DNA of 64,000 nucleotides from Salinibacterium sp. dk2585. Its GTDB lineage: Bacteria; Actinomycetota; Actinomycetes; Actinomycetales; Microbacteriaceae. Made by a program: the position numbers and the translations under genes. Below the pieces are notes generated by a model. That model worked only from the letters and a program-made list of their open reading frames with translations, had not been told where the DNA came from and did not search any database. Location: assembly GCF_008001035.1 (NCBI RefSeq), contig NZ_CP042856.1, positions 2,604,001 to 2,668,000 of the forward strand. Reading direction: 5' to 3'. This document shows, in pieces, positions 50,406 to 59,332 of this stretch; positions within the stretch are counted from its first letter, which is position 1, and every line of letters starts with the position of its first letter.

Positions 50406-52922
50406 ATGGCCAACCTGCTCTACCGGCTCGGGCACCTTGCAAGCCGCCGCTCGTGGACCTTCATCGTGTCGTGGCTCGCCGTGCTCGCGATCGCGGGCGG
50501 CTCGTTCCTCGCCTTTGGCGGCACACTCACCTCGAGCCTCAGCATCCCCGGCACGGAGACGGAGCGGGTGACGGAGCAGCTCGATGAGCGGCTCGAGGGC
50601 GTCGGCGGGGCAAGCGCCACTGTCGTCTTCCAGTCCGAGGACGGCGAGGCCCTCACGGAGACGCAGCGCGAGGAGATCAGTGCGCTGCTTGCGGATGTCG
50701 CAGACATCGACGGCGTGGATGCCACGGTTGACCCCTTCCAGACCGAGGAGCAGCGCACCGCGCAGGAGGAGGAGCTTGAGGCCGGCCTCGCGCAGATCGA
50801 GGCCGCGGAACAGCAGCTCGACGCGGCGCAGGCGCAGCTCGATGCGGGGCAGCAGCAGCTCGACGCGGGCCAGGCAGAACTCGACGCCGCCGTCGCACAG
50901 GCGCAGGCCGGTGGGCTCTACGAGGTGGCGAAGCCGCAGCTCGACGCGCAGCAGGCCGCCATCGACGCGCAGCAGCAGGTCATCGACGAGGGCCAGGCGG
51001 AGATCGATGCCGGTCGCGCCGAGATCGAATCCGGTCGCGAAGAGGCCGAGGTCGGCCAGCGGCTCATGGAATACGCCTCCGGCTTCGGCACGATCTCAGA
51101 CGATGAGGCGACCGCGATCGGCGTCATCCAGTTCGAGTCCGACCTCTTCGGCCTCAGCGACGAACTCAAGGCCGAGGTCGCCAGCGTGCTTGACGACGCC
51201 ACCATCGAGGGCGTGCAGGTCGACTACTCGTCCACCATCGCGACCTCGATCGAGGGCCTGCTGGGGCCGGGCGAGATCATCGGCGTCATGATCGCCGCGA
51301 TCGTGCTGCTCATCATGCTGCGGTCGATCATCCCCGCGATGCTCCCCCTCATCTCGTCGATCATCGGCGTGGGCGTGGGAGTCGCGGGCTCCCTCGCCTT
51401 CTCGAGCGTCACAGACATGACCTCGGTCACGCCGGTACTGGGAGTCATGCTCGGCCTCGCGGTCGGCATCGACTATTCCCTCTTCATCATCAACCGTCAT
51501 CGCACCCAGGTGCGCTCGGGCATGAACGTGCGCGAGTCGATCGGCCTCGCCAACGGCACCTCGGGCAACGCGGTCGTCTTCGCCGGTGCGACCGTCATCA
51601 TCGCGCTGCTCGCCCTCAATGTGACAGGCATCCCGTTCCTCGGCGTCATGGGAACGGTCGCAGCCGTCTGCGTGCTCATCGCCGTGCTGGTCGCCGTGAG
51701 CCTCACACCCGCGCTGCTCGGCCTCGCCGGGGAGAAGGTGCTCAACCGCAAGGAACGAGCCCAGGTCGGCAAGGGCCACAGCGAGAAGCCCGCGCGCACG
51801 ATGAGCACGCCCGTCGCCCTCGCTGTGACCGCGGCCTCCATCATCGGCCTCCTCGTCATCGCCATCCCGGCCCTGTCGCTGCGGCTCGGCCTGCCCGACG
51901 GCGCAAGCGAGCCGGTCGACTCGACCCAGTACCGCTCCTACACGGCCATCGCCGAGGAGTTCGGCGCGGGGCAGAGTGGACCCATCATCGTCACCGCCGA
52001 ACTGCCGGAGGCGGTCGACTCGGGAGAGGAGCTCGCAACCCAGGCCGACATCGCCGGGAAGCTCATGGAGCGCGACGACATCGCCGCCGTCATCCCCGTG
52101 GGCGTCTCGGAAGAGGGCGACTACTTCGCGTTCCAGGTCATCCCCATCGACGGGCCGTCGAGCGAGACGACCGAGGACCTCGTGAACGAGCTCCGCGCCG
52201 ACTCGCCGCTCGACAGCGACATCGAGGTGGGGGTCGCTGGCCAGGCGAGCGGCAACATCGACGTCTCACAGAAGCTGCAGGATGTGCTGCCCCTTTACCT
52301 CGGCGTCGTCGTCGGGCTCTCGCTGCTCATCATGATCCTGGTGTTCCGCTCGCTGCTCGTGCCGATCATCGCCACCGCGGGATTCGTGCTGTCGTTCTTC
52401 GCGGCGCTCGGCGCCATCACCGCCGTGTACCAGTGGGGCTGGCTCGCCGACATCTTCCAGGTCGCAAACCCCGGTCCCGTGCTGAGCTTCGCGCCGCTCA
52501 TCATCATGGGCGTGCTCTTCGGGCTCGCGATGGACTACCAGCTGTTCCTCGCATCCGGAATGCGTGAGGCTTACGTGCACGGCATGCCGGCGCGCCAGGC
52601 GGTCATCGCCGGGCGCCGCAACGCCCGCGCCGTGATCACTGCCGCGGCCATCATCATGATCGCCGTCTTCGGCGGCTTCATCTTCGCCCACATGACGATG
52701 GTGCGGCCGCTCGGCTTCGGCCTGGCCGTCGGCGTGCTCTTCGACGCCTTCGTCGTGCGCCTGCTGCTCGTGCCGGCGCTCATGCACCTCGTGGGCGACA
52801 AGGCGTGGTGGCTGCCCAAGTGGCTCGACCGCATCCTGCCGAATGCCGACGTCGAGGGCGCCTCGCTCGAGCGCGAGCACCCGGTACCGGGCGCGCGCCA
52901 AGAGGCACCCGCCAGCCGCTAG
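50406..52922 (+). CDS. MMPL/RND-family exporter with coiled-coil extracytoplasmic insert
   Basis: 838 residues. It has one helix at 18-40, a first extracytoplasmic domain from about 45 to 290, helices 2-6, a second soluble loop, and helices 7-12 in the C-terminal half. Within the first loop residues 113-220 are a heptad-like coiled coil built on repeats of QQLDAGQAELDA. MMPL proteins export lipids or hydrophobic drugs using the proton gradient. Members with such a coil, known as YhgE/Pip-like or antibiotic exporters in actinomycetes, often respond to a divergent TetR, as here. The final stop overlaps that of the convergent diguanylate cyclase gene (shared CTAG). Confidence 0.92.
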   Translation: MANLLYRLGHLASRRSWTFIVSWLAVLAIAGGSFLAFGGTLTSSLSIPGTETERVTEQLDERLEGVGGASATVVFQSEDGEALTETQREEISALLADVADIDGVDATVDPFQTEEQRTAQEEELEAGLAQIEAAEQQLDAAQAQLDAGQQQLDAGQAELDAAVAQAQAGGLYEVAKPQLDAQQAAIDAQQQVIDEGQAEIDAGRAEIESGREEAEVGQRLMEYASGFGTISDDEATAIGVIQFESDLFGLSDELKAEVASVLDDATIEGVQVDYSSTIATSIEGLLGPGEIIGVMIAAIVLLIMLRSIIPAMLPLISSIIGVGVGVAGSLAFSSVTDMTSVTPVLGVMLGLAVGIDYSLFIINRHRTQVRSGMNVRESIGLANGTSGNAVVFAGATVIIALLALNVTGIPFLGVMGTVAAVCVLIAVLVAVSLTPALLGLAGEKVLNRKERAQVGKGHSEKPARTMSTPVALAVTAASIIGLLVIAIPALSLRLGLPDGASEPVDSTQYRSYTAIAEEFGAGQSGPIIVTAELPEAVDSGEELATQADIAGKLMERDDIAAVIPVGVSEEGDYFAFQVIPIDGPSSETTEDLVNELRADSPLDSDIEVGVAGQASGNIDVSQKLQDVLPLYLGVVVGLSLLIMILVFRSLLVPIIATAGFVLSFFAALGAITAVYQWGWLADIFQVANPGPVLSFAPLIIMGVLFGLAMDYQLFLASGMREAYVHGMPARQAVIAGRRNARAVITAAAIIMIAVFGGFIFAHMTMVRPLGFGLAVGVLFDAFVVRLLLVPALMHLVGDKAWWLPKWLDRILPNADVEGASLEREHPVPGARQEAPASR

Positions 52923-53905
52923 GAGCGGGCTGCGCCCCTCGCGCGCTTCTTCTCAAGCAGGGAGACATCGGCCGCGAGCAGGCACCCATCGAAGTCTGCC
53001 CCGTCGGGCCACGGCGCAAGCCCGTAGGTCCACGGGGCGGGACTCCGCTCGGCCAGTCGTGCCATGAGCGCCTCCGCAGCATCCGCATCGACCCGGCTGA
53101 ACACGATGACGAACTCGTCGCCGCCGAGGCGCACCACGATGTCGTCGCTGCGCAGGCCGGTCACCCAGTGCTCCGCGAGGGCACGCAGCACGCGGTCGCC
53201 CTCGGCATGGCCGAGGTCGTCGTTGATGCGCTTGAAGTCGTCGATGTCGATGAGGGCGATGCTGCGGTGCAGCACGCCGCGTCCGGATGCCTGGCGCACC
53301 TGCGTGAGCGCCTGCAGGCCGCGACGGTTCATGACACCGGTGAGAGGGTCGATGAGCGCCTGCTGTTGGAGACCAGCCACGAGCACCTGGAGCACGAACA
53401 CCAGGCCCACGATGAGTCCGGCCGCCATGACCCAGGCGGAACCGAGCGAGGTCGTGAAACGGTCGTTTGCGAAGATCGCGCTCGTGCCGGTGGTGAGCAT
53501 CACCGCGACCATGGCCGCGGACATGACACGATCGCCCCAGAAGCCCGCATAGACGGCAGCGGCGATCAGGCCGAGCATGAGCGAGACGCCCCCAGCATCC
53601 GTCGGCGAGCCGTTGATGAGCAGCCCGGTCATCGCCACGATGAAGAGCAGCTCGCCCCACAGCACCCACATGGGCGTGCGGTTGCGGAGGGTGAGAAGCA
53701 CAGCAAGCAGAGCGAGGCCGACAAGCGCGGCGCAGACCTTGAGCGGCACATTGTGTGCGGAGTGCGCGGGGAAGACGAGGCCGAACACCAGGAGGAGCAC
53801 ACCAGCGCCCAGCACGAGCATCATCGACCAGACGGGGCCGGAGAGGCCGAGCAGTCGGGCGTTGAGGAGTGGACGGCTCTCCCCCGGGCGCGACAACTCA
53901 CTCAC
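52919..53905 (-). CDS. Membrane-bound diguanylate cyclase (GGDEF)
   Basis: 328 residues from GTG 53905; a much longer frame upstream is antisense to the MFS gene and is rejected. Six hydrophobic helices lie between about 25 and 180. The GGDEF domain spans 185-315, with the catalytic signature R-L-GGDEF at 259-265 and the inhibitory I-site RSDD at 252-255, five residues before it, so the enzyme should be active and feedback-inhibited by cyclic di-GMP. No EAL domain is attached. The stop overlaps that of the MMPL gene. Confidence 0.92.
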   Translation of the reverse strand: MSELSRPGESRPLLNARLLGLSGPVWSMMLVLGAGVLLLVFGLVFPAHSAHNVPLKVCAALVGLALLAVLLTLRNRTPMWVLWGELLFIVAMTGLLINGSPTDAGGVSLMLGLIAAAVYAGFWGDRVMSAAMVAVMLTTGTSAIFANDRFTTSLGSAWVMAAGLIVGLVFVLQVLVAGLQQQALIDPLTGVMNRRGLQALTQVRQASGRGVLHRSIALIDIDDFKRINDDLGHAEGDRVLRALAEHWVTGLRSDDIVVRLGGDEFVIVFSRVDADAAEALMARLAERSPAPWTYGLAPWPDGADFDGCLLAADVSLLEKKRARGAARS

Positions 53906-53971
53906 GGGGCCATTGTATGCGCGCGCATGAGAGCGGTCTCCGGCCCCGCGCGACAGCGATAGCCTCGAGTG

Positions 53972-55414
53972 ATGGGGAGATCGGATGAGGCGGCGCGCAA
54001 ACGGCTCACCCGCATGCCGCCGCAGGGTGCCATCGTCGCTGTGCTGGCGATCGCCGGCCTCTGCTCCTCCTTCATGTTCACGCTCGTCGTGCCGATCCAG
54101 ACGAAGCTGCCCGAGCTGCTCAACGCCAGCAGGGAGGACACCGCCTGGGTCGTGACATCCACCCTTGTCGCCGCCGCCGTCATGACGCCCATTGCCGGTC
54201 GACTCGGCGATATGTATGGCAAGCGACGGATGGTGCTGTGGCTGCTGGCCGTCATGGTCGTGGGGTCGATCATCACGGCCCTCTCGCCCGGCCTCGTCGG
54301 GGTCATCATCGGCCGCACCCTGCAGGGTGCCATGACCGGCGTCATCCCCCTCGGCATCTCGATCCTGCGCGACGTGCTGCACAAGGACCGGGTCGATTCC
54401 GCAATCGCCCTCATCAGCGCCACGCTCGGCGTGGGCGGGGCGCTCGGCCTGCCCATCAGCGCCCTCGTCACCGAGTACACCGACTGGCATGTGCTGTTCT
54501 GGATGACCGCGGCATTCGGTGTGATCGTCTTCGCGCTCGTGCTGTGGATCGTGCCCGTGAGCGTGCTGCGCACGGGCGGACGCTTCGACTACCTGGGCGC
54601 CGTCGGGATGGCCGTCGGCCTCGTCGGCATTCTCATCGCCCTCTCCCGCGGCAACGAGTGGGGCTGGACATCCCCCAGCACACTCCTGCTCGGTGTCGGC
54701 GGTGTCGGCGTGCTGGTGCTGTGGGGTTGGTACCAGATGCGGGCGAGCGCACCGCTGCTGAACCTGCGCGTCGCCGCGAGACTGCCCGTGCTGCTCACCA
54801 ATCTTGCCTCGATCGCTATGGGCTTCGCCCTGTTCTCCTCGAGCGTCGCCTACCCGCAGATCCTCGAATTGCCGGTCAGCACGGGCGGCTTCGGCCTCTC
54901 GCTGCTCGCCGCGAGCCTCATCGTCATGCCGTCTGGCCTGGTCATGATGCTGCTCTCCCCCTACTCGGGCAAGCTCGCCGGGATCTTCGGCCCCAAGTTG
55001 CTGCTCGTGCTCGGGGCGATCGCCCTCGTCTGCGCCTACGGCTTCACGCTGCTGTTCGCATCCGAGGTGTGGCAGATCCTGATCGCCAACGTGCTCATCG
55101 GCATCGGAATCGGCTTCGGCTACTCGGCGATGCCCATGCTCATCATGCGCTCGGTGCCGCAGAGCGAGACCGGGGCATCCAATGGCCTCAACGCTCTCTT
55201 CCGCTCGCTCGGCACGAGCGGGGCGGCGGCCGTCGTCGGCGCCGTGCTGGCCACCCACACCGAGGTCATCGGAGGGGTGCCGACGCCGACCCCGCTGGCG
55301 TTCCAGTACGCGTTCCTCCTCGGGGGCGGGGCCGCGCTCGTGGCGCTCCTCCTCGGGCTCGTCATCCCATCCAAGCGGGACCGGCAGGAGCAGCACCCCT
55401 CGCTGCCGGAGTAG
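53972..55414 (+). CDS. MFS transporter, DHA2-type drug exporter
   Basis: 480 residues with 14 predicted helices. The motif GRLGDMYGKRRMVLW between helices 2 and 3 is the MFS motif A, and GRTLQGAMTGVIPLGISILRD is motif C-like, as in the EmrB/QacA (DHA2) subfamily. The start is ATG 53972, directly after GTG 53969. It is divergent from the diguanylate cyclase gene and convergent with the IclR gene. No linked regulator is evident; the substrate is unknown. Confidence 0.9.
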   Translation: MGRSDEAARKRLTRMPPQGAIVAVLAIAGLCSSFMFTLVVPIQTKLPELLNASREDTAWVVTSTLVAAAVMTPIAGRLGDMYGKRRMVLWLLAVMVVGSIITALSPGLVGVIIGRTLQGAMTGVIPLGISILRDVLHKDRVDSAIALISATLGVGGALGLPISALVTEYTDWHVLFWMTAAFGVIVFALVLWIVPVSVLRTGGRFDYLGAVGMAVGLVGILIALSRGNEWGWTSPSTLLLGVGGVGVLVLWGWYQMRASAPLLNLRVAARLPVLLTNLASIAMGFALFSSSVAYPQILELPVSTGGFGLSLLAASLIVMPSGLVMMLLSPYSGKLAGIFGPKLLLVLGAIALVCAYGFTLLFASEVWQILIANVLIGIGIGFGYSAMPMLIMRSVPQSETGASNGLNALFRSLGTSGAAAVVGAVLATHTEVIGGVPTPTPLAFQYAFLLGGGAALVALLLGLVIPSKRDRQEQHPSLPE

Positions 55415-55426
55415 CGGCGCGTCGCG

Positions 55427-56164
55427 CTAGCGAAAGCTCTCGGAGATCTGCTGCGCTGCCTCGCGGATTGCTTCGATCGCACGCTTTCGGTCGCTGCTCG
55501 CGCTCAGCCGGCCCCCTGGCGCGCTCAGAGTGATTGACCCAACCACTCCGTCCATAGTGAAGATTGGTGCCGCAACCGCCCAGGCCTGGCTTTCGAACTC
55601 GTCGTCGCAGATGTCGAAACCGTCCACGCGCGCATTGTCGAGCTTCGCGCGGAGTTCTTTGAGTGTCGTCGGAGTGTTGTCGGTGTACCGCGTGAGCTGG
55701 TGCGTCGCGATGATCTCATCGCGTGCAGCGTCGTCCAACTGGGCGAGGATGACCCGACTTGATGCCGACGCGTGCCATGGGAGCGTGGAGTCCGGTGTGA
55801 CATTGAGCCGAAGCGGATGTGAGCTCTCGATGCCATGGAGACAACGCACCGCGTCACCGCTCAGTTGACTCACGAAGACACTCTCATTGAAGCGTCGATG
55901 CAGCGATTCCAGGACGGGAAGCGACAGCTCTGCCAACTGGGAGGTCTTCTCTCTCCGCAACAGCGCACCCAGCTCCGGCCCCCGGCCATAGCGGCGACTG
56001 GCGGTGTCCTTAACAGCGAAGCCTTCGTCCACCATGACGGTCATGAGCCGATGCACGGTAGGAATGGGAATCTCGAGGCTCTTGCTCAGCGTCGTGGCCG
56101 ACAGCGGCTGATCTGCCGTGGCAATGGCTTTCAGCAGCGAAAGCGTACGAATCACCAGCTGCAT
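55427..56164 (-). CDS. IclR-family regulator of the TRAP/SDR island
   Basis: 245 residues from ATG 56164 (MQLVIRTLSLLKAIATADQPLSATTLSKSLEIPIPTVHRLMTVMVDEGFAV); 29 codons upstream in frame lack homology. The N-terminal winged HTH is followed by the IclR effector domain (SVFVSQLSGDAVRCLHG, STLPWHASASSRVILAQL, GFDICDDEFESQAWAVAAPIF). Such proteins sense small organic acids or aromatic intermediates. It diverges from the TRAP genes with a 179-nt control region that has two palindromes. Confidence 0.93.
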   Translation of the reverse strand: MQLVIRTLSLLKAIATADQPLSATTLSKSLEIPIPTVHRLMTVMVDEGFAVKDTASRRYGRGPELGALLRREKTSQLAELSLPVLESLHRRFNESVFVSQLSGDAVRCLHGIESSHPLRLNVTPDSTLPWHASASSRVILAQLDDAARDEIIATHQLTRYTDNTPTTLKELRAKLDNARVDGFDICDDEFESQAWAVAAPIFTMDGVVGSITLSAPGGRLSASSDRKRAIEAIREAAQQISESFR

Positions 56165-56255
56165 CGTTGCTCTTTTCGCGTGACGGAAATGTCTTTCAAT
56201 AGTAGCGAGCCGACACCCGGCTTCGGCCGCGAATTTACCTGTCTGAAACAAACTC

Positions 56256-56316
56256 TTGATTCTGGCGATGCATTTGGGATGTTACCGTGCAGATCGCTGC
56301 ACGAAAACCGTTTTCG
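56256..56316 (+). promoter_or_regulatory. TRAP operon promoter with two candidate IclR operators
   Basis: TTGATT at 56256-56261 and TGTTAC at 56280-56285 are 18 nt apart. Directly downstream are two perfect dyads: CGTGCAG-ATCG-CTGCACG at 56286-56303 and CGAAAAC-C-GTTTTCG at 56302-56316. The region is AT-rich compared with its surroundings. Confidence 0.65.
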
Positions 56317-56343
56317 CCCCATGAAAAGATTTTGGAGTCATTC

Positions 56344-57384
56344 ATGCAACAACGCCGAGTCACCCGAATAGCTGCCGTCGCGACCGTCCTCTCGGCCGCG
56401 CTGCTCACAGCAGGCTGCCAATCGACATCATCCGCTGGCTCAGACGAGGGGGAGACCTTCACCCTGACCTTCTCCCAGGTCGCCGCCGAAACGTCCCCAG
56501 AGGGAATCGCCGCAGAGAAGCTCAAGGAACTCCTCGAGGAGCGCACCGAAGGACGCATTGAGGTCGAGGTGTACCACAACGGCTCGCTCTACTCGCAGAA
56601 CGACCAGATGCAGGCTCTTCAGTCGAACGCCGTCCAGATGATCGCCGCCAGCGGCGCAAACTTCACCACCGTGGCTCCGTCACTTCAGGTGCTGAGCCTT
56701 CCCTTCCTCTTCGACTCCCCTGCGGACGTCCCCGAGGTCATCACGAGGGATTCCGCCGTAGGGGCCTCGATCTACGAGAACCCAGACCTCGCCGACAAGA
56801 ACGTGAAGGTGCTGTCGATCTGGAGCGCCGGAATGAAGCACCTCGGCGACAATGAGCCGATCCGCACGCCGGCTGACATGAGCGGTCACAGCTACCGCAT
56901 CCAAAGCTCGGACATCCTGGTGAGCCAGTTTGAAGCGTGGGGCGCGCAGCCCACGGTCATGGCCTTCTCCGAGGTGTATACGGGCCTCGAACAGGGCCTC
57001 ATCGACGGGCAAGAGAACACGTACGCCAACATGCAGGGCCAGAGCATGCACACGGTGCAGAAGTACATCACCGAGTCGTCGCACGGCCTCCTGGACATGA
57101 TCGTTGCCGTGAACCTCGACTTCTACGAGTCCCTGCCCGAGGACCTGCGCACGATCCTCGACAGCACGCTCGACGACGTAGCCGAGTTCAACTACTCCGA
57201 GGTTGCGAAGACAAACGACGACGCCCGTCAGGTCATCGTCGATGCGGGAACGACCGAAATCATCGAACTCACCGACGCTGAGCGCCAGCAGTGGGTCGAC
57301 ATGGTTGTCCCCGAGGTCTGGCACGAGTTCGAAAGCGTCATCGGCGCCGACGTGCTTGCCGAGCTTCTCGAAGCTCGACAGTAA
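56344..57384 (+). CDS. TRAP transporter substrate-binding lipoprotein DctP-type
   Basis: 346 residues from ATG 56344 (TTGGAG upstream). The signal peptide RIAAVATVLSAALLTAGC ends in a lipobox, so the binding protein is lipid-anchored, as expected for a Gram-positive. The DctP fold is seen in YHNGSLYSQNDQMQALQSNAVQM, PFLFDSPADVP and QEVYTGL-type segments (FSEVYTGLEQGLIDGQENTYANM). The conserved arginine of carboxylate binders is probably the one in GHSYRIQSSD, so the ligand is likely an organic acid. A strong hairpin separates it from the permease genes. Confidence 0.93.
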   Translation: MQQRRVTRIAAVATVLSAALLTAGCQSTSSAGSDEGETFTLTFSQVAAETSPEGIAAEKLKELLEERTEGRIEVEVYHNGSLYSQNDQMQALQSNAVQMIAASGANFTTVAPSLQVLSLPFLFDSPADVPEVITRDSAVGASIYENPDLADKNVKVLSIWSAGMKHLGDNEPIRTPADMSGHSYRIQSSDILVSQFEAWGAQPTVMAFSEVYTGLEQGLIDGQENTYANMQGQSMHTVQKYITESSHGLLDMIVAVNLDFYESLPEDLRTILDSTLDDVAEFNYSEVAKTNDDARQVIVDAGTTEIIELTDAERQQWVDMVVPEVWHEFESVIGADVLAELLEARQ

Positions 57385-57391
57385 TCACCCA

Positions 57392-57423
57392 GGGACCCCC
57401 GCCCGTTCGGTGGCGGGGGTCCC
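57392..57423 (+). terminator. Intercistronic hairpin between dctP and dctQ genes
   Basis: GGGACCCCCGCC at 57392-57403 pairs perfectly with GGCGGGGGTCCC at 57412-57423 (12 bp, 8-nt loop) and is followed by CGCC, not a T tract. It is most likely a message-stabilising or partial terminator that keeps the binding protein in excess over the membrane subunits. Confidence 0.7.
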
Positions 57424-57449
57424 GCCCGATTCCCTCGCGAAGGAGACCC

Positions 57450-58001
57450 ATGAGCGGGTTCGACAAGACGCTTCGGCGCATAGAGGAGGCCCTGACATGG
57501 GTGCCTCTTGCCTTGGCAGCCATCATCGGCGCCGCCCAGATCCTCATACGGTTCGTCTTTGGGTCGCACCTGCTGTGGGGGGAGGAGGCGATCATCTACC
57601 TCATTGTCCTCTCGACCTACGTGGGAGCGTCGCTGCTTGTCCGCGATAACGGGCACATCGCCATGCAGGTCATTTCCCCGTTTCTCAAACGGCGCGGCAA
57701 GTGGGTCATGGACATCATCGGCACCACGATCGCACTGGTCTTCTTCGCACTCATGACCTACTTGAGCGTGCTTCTCGTGACGGATCCATCCGCATTGAAC
57801 ACCGTCACGCGTGTCTTGAAGATGCCGTTGTGGATGATCGATTCCGGGGTCCTCCTGGGCTTCCTGCTCATGGGCTACCACACCGTTCGCAACCTCGTCA
57901 CCCTCCTCCGAACAAGGGCTCCCCTCGAGACGATTTCTGAGACTGCAGAAGCGCTTATGGGCATCGAGGGCCAAGGAAAGGGAGGGGCGGTCGCACCATG
58001 A
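57450..58001 (+). CDS. TRAP transporter small permease subunit DctQ-type
   Basis: 183 residues from ATG 57450 after GAAGGAGA, with four helices (LALAAIIGAAQILIRFVFG first) and the conserved LLWGEEAIIYLIVLSTYVGASLLVR segment. DctQ proteins form the membrane complex with DctM. The C-terminal 25 residues are Glu/Gly-rich. The gene ends with a 4-nt overlap with dctM. Confidence 0.92.
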   Translation: MSGFDKTLRRIEEALTWVPLALAAIIGAAQILIRFVFGSHLLWGEEAIIYLIVLSTYVGASLLVRDNGHIAMQVISPFLKRRGKWVMDIIGTTIALVFFALMTYLSVLLVTDPSALNTVTRVLKMPLWMIDSGVLLGFLLMGYHTVRNLVTLLRTRAPLETISETAEALMGIEGQGKGGAVAP

Positions 58002-59284
58002 TCGAAGCCAGCATCATTCTCCTGGTCGTCTTTATCGGCCTCCTTGTCAGCTCCACCCCGATTGCGGTCGCCCTCGGCTTCGCGAGCCTGATCTACCTTT
58101 TCCTCTTCACTCCGATCCCCCTTGAGCAGCTTCCCGACAAGTTCATCAACTCGTTGAACATGTTCCCTCTCATGGCGATCCCGTTCTTCGTGCTCGCCGC
58201 CAACCTGATGACGAAGGGCGGGCTGGGCGTCCGGCTCGTCAATGCGGCAAACGCGGTCGTGGGCGGCATGCGGGGCGGCCTTGCCATCTCCATGATCGTG
58301 ACCTGTGTGTTCTTCGCGTCGATCTCGGGGTCGAGCCCAGCCACGGTTGTCGCGGTCGGAGCGCTCATGATCCCTGCGATGCTCCGCAACGGGTACGGAA
58401 AGGATTTCACCGTAGGCCTGGCGGCCACATCAGGCTCCCTTGGAATCCTGCTGCCCCCCTCCATCACGTTCGTCGTGTACGGCATCATCACTGGACAGTC
58501 AATCGGCTCCCTTTTCCTGGCGGGAATCGTGCCGGGGCTCATCGCAGCCGCAGGTCTCATCATCCTTGCCCTCGTCGTCTCGCGAGTGCGCAAGTTCGGC
58601 GCAGCCGAAGAGCTACGCACCATGACCTTCAGTGACCGGATGCGCGCCATTCGTTCGGCTGCATTGGCCGCCGGGTTGCCCGTGGTGATCCTCGGAGGCA
58701 TCTACACAGGGGTGTTCTCCCCGACGGAGTCCGCCATCGTCGCCGTCATGTACGCAGCGATCGTCTCGCTACTCATCTACCGAGACATCACACTCAAGGA
58801 CCTTCCGGGGATCCTGCTTTCGTCGGCCAAGACGTCCGCAATGATCATGTTCATCATTGCGGCGGGCACTGTGTTCTCGTTCGTGCTCACGTTGGAACGC
58901 ATTCCCTCGGACCTCGCGAAGAGTGTGCTGAGTAGCGACATCAGTCCGTTCGTGTTCCTCCTCATTGTGAACGTACTGCTCCTGGCCGTGGGCCTGTTCA
59001 TGGAAACGACCAGCGCCATGCTGATCCTCGTCCCCATCCTGTTCCCGATCGCAATGCAGCTGGGTATCGATCCGATCCACTTCGGCGTGATCGTGGTGCT
59101 CAATCTCGAGATCGGCATGATGACCCCGCCCCTTGGGCTCAATCTCTTCGTCGCAAGCGGCCTGACCGGGATGAACATCCTGCGCGTTGCCAAGGCGGCA
59201 CTGCCGAGCGTCGCTGTGCTGCTGGTCACTCTCGCCCTCGTCACCTTCGTGCCCCAGCTCAGTCTCATGTTGCTCGGCGACTAG
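57998..59284 (+). CDS. TRAP transporter large permease subunit DctM-type
   Basis: 428 residues, about 12 helices. The first is VVFIGLLVSSTPIAVALGFASLIY; FPLMAIPFFVLAANLM, ASISGSSPATVVAVGALMIPAM, SITFVVYGIITGQSIGSLFLAG and VVLNLEIGMMTPPLGLNLFVAS are the standard DctM signatures. This subunit carries the substrate and the sodium-coupled path. It overlaps DctQ by 4 nt and precedes an SDR gene by 48 nt, so the operon is likely dctP-dctQ-dctM-SDR. Confidence 0.95.
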   Translation: MIEASIILLVVFIGLLVSSTPIAVALGFASLIYLFLFTPIPLEQLPDKFINSLNMFPLMAIPFFVLAANLMTKGGLGVRLVNAANAVVGGMRGGLAISMIVTCVFFASISGSSPATVVAVGALMIPAMLRNGYGKDFTVGLAATSGSLGILLPPSITFVVYGIITGQSIGSLFLAGIVPGLIAAAGLIILALVVSRVRKFGAAEELRTMTFSDRMRAIRSAALAAGLPVVILGGIYTGVFSPTESAIVAVMYAAIVSLLIYRDITLKDLPGILLSSAKTSAMIMFIIAAGTVFSFVLTLERIPSDLAKSVLSSDISPFVFLLIVNVLLLAVGLFMETTSAMLILVPILFPIAMQLGIDPIHFGVIVVLNLEIGMMTPPLGLNLFVASGLTGMNILRVAKAALPSVAVLLVTLALVTFVPQLSLMLLGD

Positions 59285-59332
59285 CGCTCTCGGCATCCCG
59301 CATCCGTCGATACGAAAGAAAAAGGAAACATC

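Noticed and set aside
53906-55396. N-terminal extension of the diguanylate cyclase gene to 55396
   Set aside because: The additional residues are Asp/Glu/His/Arg-rich antisense of the MFS gene; the GGDEF protein starts naturally at GTG 53905 before its first helix.
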